From Noviherbaspirillum cavernae (lineage in GTDB: Bacteria > Pseudomonadota > Gammaproteobacteria > Burkholderiales > Burkholderiaceae_D), in NCBI RefSeq assembly GCF_003590875.1, contig NZ_QYUN01000002.1, positions 1,798,001-1,862,000 on the forward strand: a DNA stretch of 64,000 bases, read 5' to 3'. A model generated the notes under the pieces. That model was not told the DNA's origin. It searched no databases and saw only the letters and a list, made by a program, of their open reading frames with translations. The first letter of the stretch is position 1. Each line of letters opens with the position of its first letter. This document shows positions 58,001 to 64,000 of the stretch, piece by piece. The translations under genes and the position numbers were made by a program.

Positions 58001-58288
58001 ATGAAAAAAACGCTACTCATCGCGTTGATATCCCTTTTTTCGGCGGCTGCAAGTGCAGCGACGCCAGCCCCGACCAGCACTCTCACCGAGAGCACCGATC
58101 CAGCAAAGATTGCCGACGTCGAGCGCAGGGCGGAGGAAATGCGTTCGCGTCAGCTTGAAACCTCGGGCGACTCGGGGACGAAGTCCGGCAAGCAGGGAAA
58201 GCATGACGGCGCCAAGAAGCCTGCGGCAAAGCCGGGCAAGGACGCCGGCAGTACATCAGGTGCCGCCGACACGGGTACGAAGCAATAG
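58001..58288 (+). CDS. Small secreted Lys/Gly-rich protein of unknown function
   Basis: This 95-residue protein has a clean signal peptide (MKKTLLIALISLFSAAASA) and then a low-complexity, charged region rich in Lys, Gly, Ser and Ala, without a recognisable domain. The ATG at 58001 is preceded by GGAGA. It may be periplasmic or an extracellular basic peptide. No neighbour gives a clear role; a GGDEF-EAL gene lies convergent. Confidence 0.65.
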   Translation: MKKTLLIALISLFSAAASAATPAPTSTLTESTDPAKIADVERRAEEMRSRQLETSGDSGTKSGKQGKHDGAKKPAAKPGKDAGSTSGAADTGTKQ

Positions 58289-58368
58289 CCTTGAAAATAG
58301 CCTTGAATAGCGCGGGTTAGCGACACTGCAGCCGGGTGGCATGCCGCCAACCCGGCGCGCCACGCCGC

Positions 58369-61074
58369 TCAGGCCGTGGACGGGAAAAACCATTTCGGCA
58401 GAATCGGCTGCGTTTCCGACGGCGGCAGCGGCTTCGAAATGTAGAACCCCTGTATCTCGTCGCAGCGCAGCGACTTCAGAATCCTGATCTGCCGCTCGTT
58501 CTCGACACCTTCCGCGACGACGCGCATTCCCAGTGCATGCGCCATGGTGATGATGGCGGCGAACAGCACGTTGCCTTGCTCCGATTTTTCCAGCCCGGCA
58601 GTAAACGCACGATCAACCTTCAGCACGTCGAAATCCAGACTTTGCAGCTGCGACAGCGACGAATAACCGGTTCCGAAATCGTCCACCAGCAGCTTGATGC
58701 CCATGCCCTGAATCGCCGCCAGCACCTCGGACACCTCGCCGCCGTGGCTCATCATCGACGATTCGGTCACTTCGATCTCCACCAGGCGCGCCGCAACGCC
58801 ATGATGCGCAAGCGATTCCGCGAGCAGTTTCGGCACATCGGTCTTGTCGAACTGACGCGGCGAGACGTTGATCGAGACAGGCACAAGCTCCTGGCCGGTC
58901 TTTGCCCATCGCGCCAGCTGCGCGCACACTTTCTCTATCGCCAATGCGCCGAGGCCCGCGATCAATCCGGTTTCCTCGGCCAGCGGGATGAAATCAAGCG
59001 GCTCCAGCAAGCCTTTGGACGGATGCTGCCAGCGCACCAGTGCTTCCATGCTGGATGTCGTCCCGGTCGAGATGTCCACGCGCGGCTGGTAATACATGAG
59101 GAATTCGTCGTTCTCGATGGCGCGGCGCAAGTCATCCTCCTTGTCGTGCCGGGCGCGCAGCTTTTCGTAGTACTTCTGATCATAGAAGCGGTAGTTCGAC
59201 TTGCCGCCGGTCTTGACGGAATACATCGCGATATCGGCATTCTTCAGCAGCGTGTCGGCGTCCGATCCGTCGGAAGGAAAGATGCTGATACCGATTGACG
59301 TACCCACCGAACGCACGCCCTGGGTCAATCGAAAACCCTCCTGAAAGGCATGCAGCACGCGCCGCGCAACGTGCGCTGCATCGCTGCGCTGTGCGATGTC
59401 TTCGATGATGACGACAAACTCGTCGCCGCCGATCCTGACCACCTTGTCGTGCGGCCGCACCGCGACCTTCAGACGGCGCGCCGCAATCTTCAACAGTTCA
59501 TCGCCCGCCGCATGCCCCATCGTGTCATTGACCGCCTTGAAGCCGTCCAGATCGATGAAGAGCAGGGCGTGCATGTCGCCATCGGGCGCGGAGCGTTCGA
59601 TCATCGCCGGAAGATAACTCTGCGCCCAGTGCCGGTTCGGCAGTCCGGTCAATGCATCTTCGTTGCCGCGCCGCTCCAGTTCTTCGACATGCTCTCTGGC
59701 ATCGCTGATGTCGCGCAAGGTCATCGCCAGATCACCGCCCGAGCGCACGATCTTCAAATGGATCCAGCGCAAGACAACCGGGCTTCCCGCGGACACCTTG
59801 ATGTCGTTTTCGAATGCGCCCGTTTCCAGCGCCTGCCGCATGCCGATCAACAGACGGGGTGGGCCGGCATTCTGGTAAATGGCGGAAATGCGTTTGCCGA
59901 TCAATTCTTCGCGCCGATGCCGCAGAAACTCCGCTCCCCTCTGGTTGCAATCGATGATCTCGAAATCGCTGACCTCCGCACCGCCGCTGCGGATCGGCCG
60001 CGCGATATAAAACCCTTCGTTGCCGCCTTCGGTCGCCATGCGATAGGTTGCCTGGGTCAGCACCAGCTGGTGCTTGCGCCAGGCCAGCCGCATCGACAGC
60101 ACCAGCCCCGTCAGCATGAATGCGAGCAGGCCCGCCGTGGCCCACAAGGCATCCCGGATCGACGACGCGTGATGGTTCCAGTACGAGGCGAATGCCGTTT
60201 TTTCGTCGATACCTGCGATCGCGATCAAGGGATATCCGTCAACCGGATGCCAGCCGATGTAACGGTTGCGCTCGTCGCGGAACCAGTCGCGCCCGTTGAA
60301 CAATGCGCTTCCGCTTTCCGAAAGGAAGCGCGGCATCCGGAGCAGCGCCGGCGTCTGCACCGGATAAGGGCTACTGCCGATGCGGGTCGCGCGGATCAGC
60401 TTGTCGAAACCGACGAGCGCAAGCAAGCCGGAATCCCCCAATGTGGCTGTGTCGTAGCCGGCGGTCAGATAAGCCGGTATGACCGACACCATGACCACGC
60501 CATCGAAAGCGTTGTTCTTGTCCCTCAGCTGACGCGAGAAGTGAATGACATTCTTTCGCTCCGACTCGCTGTAGAGCGCTTGTCCGATGTAGAACGAATC
60601 CGAGAGTGCGCTCTTCTGGAGCGCGAAGTACGGGCGATCCGTCGCATCAACGTCCAGCGCGTCGGGAATGGTCGTCGTCAGCACTTTCCCATTGCGGTCA
60701 AGAATATAGACGTTGAACAGATAGGAAGGCGGAAAGAGGCCGCGCTTGCTGATGTCCTCAAGGCGGAGCTTTCCACCGGACAATTCCCATTCGTATTTCA
60801 CGTGCAAAAGAATCTGATCGACTGCCTCGAGCGTGCGGACGAGTTGATCCGCATAGGTGCGTGACAATATTTCCGCCTCATGCAGGACAACGGTTTCGCG
60901 CTCGATCCGCTGCTCGTCCAGGCTGGACAGCAATAGTTGCCAACCGATCAAGCCAACGAGGAGTGCGCCGAGCGGCCATGCGAACAGCAGCCGTGAACTG
61001 CCGCGAAGAAAATGCAGCTTTCGAAACGGAGCCGTCAGCCTGGTGACGATGCCAAAAGATGTCAGCGCATTCAT
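58369..61074 (-). CDS. Membrane-bound PAS-GGDEF-EAL cyclic-di-GMP signalling protein
   Basis: This 901-residue protein has two transmembrane segments (near residues 30-50 and about 310-330) around an extracytoplasmic dCache-like sensory domain, then a PAS domain, a GGDEF domain and an EAL domain. The GGDEF motif is intact at residues 549-553, with a RxxD inhibitory site (RPHD, residues 540-543) exactly five residues before. EAL is intact (EALVRW, residue 677, and DDFGTGYSSL). Both synthesis and breakdown of cyclic-di-GMP are thus possible. PgaCD at the start of the window is a c-di-GMP-regulated system, but no direct link is shown. Confidence 0.9.
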   Translation of the reverse strand: MNALTSFGIVTRLTAPFRKLHFLRGSSRLLFAWPLGALLVGLIGWQLLLSSLDEQRIERETVVLHEAEILSRTYADQLVRTLEAVDQILLHVKYEWELSGGKLRLEDISKRGLFPPSYLFNVYILDRNGKVLTTTIPDALDVDATDRPYFALQKSALSDSFYIGQALYSESERKNVIHFSRQLRDKNNAFDGVVMVSVIPAYLTAGYDTATLGDSGLLALVGFDKLIRATRIGSSPYPVQTPALLRMPRFLSESGSALFNGRDWFRDERNRYIGWHPVDGYPLIAIAGIDEKTAFASYWNHHASSIRDALWATAGLLAFMLTGLVLSMRLAWRKHQLVLTQATYRMATEGGNEGFYIARPIRSGGAEVSDFEIIDCNQRGAEFLRHRREELIGKRISAIYQNAGPPRLLIGMRQALETGAFENDIKVSAGSPVVLRWIHLKIVRSGGDLAMTLRDISDAREHVEELERRGNEDALTGLPNRHWAQSYLPAMIERSAPDGDMHALLFIDLDGFKAVNDTMGHAAGDELLKIAARRLKVAVRPHDKVVRIGGDEFVVIIEDIAQRSDAAHVARRVLHAFQEGFRLTQGVRSVGTSIGISIFPSDGSDADTLLKNADIAMYSVKTGGKSNYRFYDQKYYEKLRARHDKEDDLRRAIENDEFLMYYQPRVDISTGTTSSMEALVRWQHPSKGLLEPLDFIPLAEETGLIAGLGALAIEKVCAQLARWAKTGQELVPVSINVSPRQFDKTDVPKLLAESLAHHGVAARLVEIEVTESSMMSHGGEVSEVLAAIQGMGIKLLVDDFGTGYSSLSQLQSLDFDVLKVDRAFTAGLEKSEQGNVLFAAIITMAHALGMRVVAEGVENERQIRILKSLRCDEIQGFYISKPLPPSETQPILPKWFFPSTA

Positions 61075-61081
61075 GGAAAGA

Positions 61082-61861
61082 TCAGGTGATGGCGGGGCCC
61101 GGCGGTGGTTTTTCCCTCATGTCAATCATGCCGCTCAACAACTCGATCGGCAGCGGGAAAACGATCGTCGAAGACTTGTCGCCGGCGATCGTGCTCAAGG
61201 TCTGCATGTACCGCAACTGCATCGCCCCCGGCTGCTGCGCCAGCACGTGTGCGGCCTGCATCAGTTTTTCCGATGCCTGCAATTCGCCCTCTGCATGGAT
61301 CACCTTGGCGCGCCGTTCGCGTTCCGCTTCGGCCTGGCGGGCAATTGCGCGCACCATCGATTCGTTCAGATCGACATGCTTGATTTCCACGGTCGTCACC
61401 TTGATTCCCCACGCATCGGTTTGCGAATCCAGCACCTGCTGGATATCGATATTGAGCCGTTCGCGCTCGGCCAGCATGTCGTCCAGCTCATGCTTGCCGA
61501 GTACCGAGCGCAAGGTCGTTTGTGCAAGCTGGCTGGTGGCTTCGAAAAAATTGGCGACCTGAATGATCGCCTTTTCCGGGTCGACCACGCGGAAATAGAG
61601 AACGGCATTGACCTTCACCGACACGTTGTCGCGCGAAATCACATCCTGCGTCGGCACGTCGAGCACCACCGTGCGCAGGTCTACGCGCACCATCTGCTGG
61701 ATGCCCGGAATCAGCAGCACCAATCCCGGCCCCTTGACTTTCCAGAATCGTCCGAGCTGGAACACGACGCCGCGCTCGTACTCGCGCAGGATGCGGATCG
61801 AGGTAACGATGAACGCGATGACAAGCGCCGCAAGGGCGCCGAATCCGAACTCGAAGAACAT
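61082..61861 (-). CDS. Slipin family SPFH protein (stomatin-like)
   Basis: This 259-residue membrane-attached protein has an N-terminal helix and an SPFH/Band 7 domain ([34 protein letters not shown]). It forms oligomers that are processed by the NfeD protease next door. ATG 61861 has AAGGAG seven bases before it; a GTG at 61867 is too near. It is 2 bases after the nfeD stop, so the two are co-translated. The Ala/Glu-rich C-terminal helix with [12 protein letters not shown] is typical of bacterial slipins. Confidence 0.92.
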   Translation of the reverse strand: MFFEFGFGALAALVIAFIVTSIRILREYERGVVFQLGRFWKVKGPGLVLLIPGIQQMVRVDLRTVVLDVPTQDVISRDNVSVKVNAVLYFRVVDPEKAIIQVANFFEATSQLAQTTLRSVLGKHELDDMLAERERLNIDIQQVLDSQTDAWGIKVTTVEIKHVDLNESMVRAIARQAEAERERRAKVIHAEGELQASEKLMQAAHVLAQQPGAMQLRYMQTLSTIAGDKSSTIVFPLPIELLSGMIDMREKPPPGPAIT

Positions 61862-61863
61862 GC

Positions 61864-63270
61864 TCACTCTCCTTTGTCATGATTGCCGAGGGGCGCGACT
61901 TCCAGCACCAGTCCGTTGCGCGACAGTACTTTTACCTTTTGCGCGCTTTGCAGCGGTGTCTTGCTGACGACCCGCCAAATCTCGCCGCGCACGCGCGCCC
62001 ATGCCGTGTCGTCCAGCACTTCCGCAACCATGCCGATCATTTCGCGTTCGCCGATGACGACCTTGCGCCTGTGCGTCTTTGCCGCGACGGTGACGATGGC
62101 CGCAATCAGCAAGGCATTCAATGCAGCGATGCTGACAATCAGTGCAAACGGAATGCCGAACCCCGGCAACTCGGTGTCGATCAGAATCACCGCGCCGAAC
62201 ACAAAGGCAATGATGCCGCCCAGTCCGAGCGTGCCGAAACTCGGAAAGAATGCTTCTCCGATCATGAATGCGAGTCCCAATACGATCAGCGCCAGCCCCG
62301 CGTAATTGACGGGCAACAACTGCAACGCATACAGCGCAAGCAGCAGGCAGATGCCTCCCAGCACGCCGGGCAGCACCATGCCGGGCGTCATGAATTCGAA
62401 CAGCAAACCGTAGACACCGATCGCCAGCAGGATGAGCGCGATGCCGGGATCGGTAATCACGGCAAGAAAACGCACCCGCCAGTCAGGCGCGTAGCGTATT
62501 TGCGGCGCAGCGGATGTCTGCAGTGTTCTATCCTGTCCCTGCACATTGACCTTCTTGCCGTCGAGCTGCTGGAGGAGATTCGCCAGATCGGTCGCAACAT
62601 AATCCACCACATGCTGCTGCAAGGCATCTTCGGACGAGAGGCTCACCGCTTCGCGCACCGCCTTCTCCGCCCATTCCATGTTCCGCCCGCGCATTTGCGC
62701 AAGCCCGCGGATGTAGGCGGCGGCATCGTTGACCTGTTTGCGCGTCATGGGCTGGCCGGTCAGCGTTTCAGGCGGTTTTCCCTCGTCCGGCTTCTTGCTC
62801 TTGTCGTTCTTGTCATTCTTTTCGTCCTTTTTTCCCGTTGCCGGCTTGTCGGGCGCGGCCGGTTCGGGGCTGCCGCCGATTTGCACCGGAGTCGCTGCTC
62901 CGAGATTCGTGCCCGGTGCCATGGCGGCAATATGGCTCGCGTACAGGATGTACGTGCCGGCGCTGGCGGCGCGCGCGCCGCTCGGCGCGACAAAGGCCGC
63001 GACCGGCACCGGCGATGCCAGGATGGTTTTGATGATGGAGCGCATTGACGTGTCGAGCCCGCCAGGCGTATCGACCATGAGTACCACGAGCTGCGCGCCA
63101 TCACGTGCAGCTCGCGTGATTCCGCGATTGATATAGTCCGCGGAGGCGGGCGCGACTGCGCCGTCGAGCGTCAATATGACCACCGGCGCGGGGGCCGCAT
63201 GGACACTGCAACACAGCGCGGCGAAGCCCAGAATCACCGCAATCCGACGAATGAAGGAGCCGTTCATCAT
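61864..63270 (-). CDS. NfeD family membrane-bound serine protease (ClpP class)
   Basis: This 468-residue membrane protein has a signal peptide, a ClpP-like periplasmic protease domain with the catalytic Ser in [11 protein letters not shown] and a Lys near [14 protein letters not shown], and a C-terminal set of membrane helices with an OB-fold-like NfeD domain. Such proteases cleave the C-terminus of partner stomatins. A Lys/Asp-rich linker of about 25 residues sits in the middle of the protease domain. It heads the nfeD-slipin pair. The start ATG 63270 precedes a second Met and fits the signal peptide. Confidence 0.9.
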   Translation of the reverse strand: MMNGSFIRRIAVILGFAALCCSVHAAPAPVVILTLDGAVAPASADYINRGITRAARDGAQLVVLMVDTPGGLDTSMRSIIKTILASPVPVAAFVAPSGARAASAGTYILYASHIAAMAPGTNLGAATPVQIGGSPEPAAPDKPATGKKDEKNDKNDKSKKPDEGKPPETLTGQPMTRKQVNDAAAYIRGLAQMRGRNMEWAEKAVREAVSLSSEDALQQHVVDYVATDLANLLQQLDGKKVNVQGQDRTLQTSAAPQIRYAPDWRVRFLAVITDPGIALILLAIGVYGLLFEFMTPGMVLPGVLGGICLLLALYALQLLPVNYAGLALIVLGLAFMIGEAFFPSFGTLGLGGIIAFVFGAVILIDTELPGFGIPFALIVSIAALNALLIAAIVTVAAKTHRRKVVIGEREMIGMVAEVLDDTAWARVRGEIWRVVSKTPLQSAQKVKVLSRNGLVLEVAPLGNHDKGE

Positions 63271-63600
63271 TTCAAGCCAGGTTTGGCGCAGCGATGTCGC
63301 AATCGGTTGGCGCGCCCATACTCACCATACTCATCTTAGGTAAATTTTGCCCACGGCAGGCAATCTTTGGATGTGACGGCACGCGAGTCCGGCATGGCCG
63401 TTGCAACCGGAAATACTCACTTTTTAGCGCGCCGGCGCGCCTTGCGTATTGTGTTGCGCCAAATGATGCGGTGACGCGAACCAGAAGTATGGCTTTGCGG
63501 AAACCCGGCAGGCTGTCGTGCCGGAATATGCGGAACGCAATGAAAGCGCATTCCCATGGTGGGCAATAACATCGATCCGGTAAGATACGCGTTTTACAAC
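63271..63600. other. Intergenic region between nfeD and kup
   Basis: This 330-base divergent gap holds no gene that I can support. A TAAGAT at 63581-63586 could be a -10 for kup, but it is very close to the start codon, so the promoter may lie further upstream. Confidence 0.4.
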
Positions 63601-64000
63601 ATGTCCGATTCAAGGCTCCCTTTGGTCTCCGATACATCCAAAAACAAACTAGCGGCATTCACTCTGGCTGCCATCGGCGTGGTCTACGGCGACATCGGTA
63701 CAAGTCCCTTGTACACGATGAAGGAAATATTCTCGAAATCGCACGGCCTTGCGCTCACCACGGCCAATGTGTTGGGTGCGGTATCACTGATCTTCTGGGG
63801 CCTGACAATCATTGTCTCGCTGAAATACGTGACCCTCGTCCTGCGCGCCAACAATCGCGGCGAGGGCGGCATCATGGCCTTGCTGGCGCTGGCGCTGTCC
63901 GCCGTGACGGACAAATCGCGCTGGTATTACCCGGTGATGCTGATGGGCCTGATCGGCGCTGCCATGTTTTTCGGTGACGGCGTCATCACGCCTGCCATCT
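63601..64000 (+). CDS. kup: Low-affinity potassium uptake protein Kup (5' part; continues beyond the window)
   Basis: The first 133 codons of a KUP/HAK/KT potassium transporter are visible. The N-terminus has [17 protein letters not shown], the GDIGTSPLY motif of Kup, followed by a hydrophobic helix and [19 protein letters not shown], again a Kup signature. It begins at the ATG at 63601 without a clear ribosome site. The gene runs out of the window; only about a fifth of the usual roughly 620 residues is present. It is divergent from nfeD. Confidence 0.93.
   Translation, partial: MSDSRLPLVSDTSKNKLAAFTLAAIGVVYGDIGTSPLYTMKEIFSKSHGLALTTANVLGAVSLIFWGLTIIVSLKYVTLVLRANNRGEGGIMALLALALSAVTDKSRWYYPVMLMGLIGAAMFFGDGVITPAI

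Noticed and set aside
1..64000. CRISPR arrays, insertion sequences, prophage or integrases
   Set aside because: No regularly spaced repeats, transposase-like frames, or phage genes were seen by eye on either strand.

Overview
The window looks like chromosomal core DNA of a betaproteobacterium, most likely Burkholderiales and close to Oxalobacteraceae (Herminiimonas, Collimonas or Herbaspirillum relatives). This rests on moderately high GC, the tig-clpP-clpX-lon block followed by tRNA genes and ppiD, a single-chain PurL, hpnCDE squalene genes, and a prkA-yeaH-spoVR stress operon. The family assignment is an inference from gene content; no marker phylogeny could be run. I saw no insertion sequence, prophage, CRISPR array or rRNA.

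Layout. 1-1171: end of a poly-N-acetylglucosamine (PNAG) synthase operon (pgaC partial, pgaD). 1161-4205 (minus): hpnC-hpnD-hpnE, making squalene from farnesyl diphosphate. 4371-8674: a two-gene RND efflux system behind a palindromic operator-like site. 8970-17745: tRNA-Leu, tig, clpP, clpX, lon, tRNA-Val, tRNA-Asp and ppiD, a protein-quality-control block punctuated by clear terminators. 18058-26000: a tesA-like esterase and ybbA-like ATPase with overlapping start codons, a DMT exporter, the NAD(P)HX repair enzyme, two FAD amine/hydroxy-acid oxidoreductases and an amidase. 26170-30189: purL. 30259-33902 (minus): the tightly overlapped operon selO-msrB-yciB-bolA, then a PpiC-type isomerase.

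34089-48191 is the most interesting part. It holds a catabolic and uptake locus: a class II aldolase-like protein lacking the usual catalytic Glu, an HD-domain protein with an oxygenase-like ligand pattern, an AlkK-type medium-chain acyl-CoA synthetase, two tandemly duplicated HAAT solute-binding proteins, livHMGF, a PaaY/gamma-carbonic-anhydrase-like protein, a third solute-binding protein, and a fused enoyl-CoA hydratase/3-hydroxyacyl-CoA dehydrogenase. Three near-identical palindromes of the form NNACG(A/G)TCGTNN stand before alkK, livH and the fused beta-oxidation gene. This suggests one TetR-type acyl-CoA-responsive regulon that joins import of an unknown organic acid to its CoA activation and beta-oxidation.

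48283-64000: a decayed outer-membrane beta-barrel gene, fpr, serA, the spoVR-yeaH-prkA operon (minus) with a sigma-S-like -10, a fragment resembling an AAA+ ATPase C-terminus, a short tandem repeat, a type II NADH dehydrogenase followed by a perfect 17-bp hairpin, a small secreted protein, a GGDEF-EAL protein with all hallmark motifs, a slipin-NfeD pair, and the start of kup.
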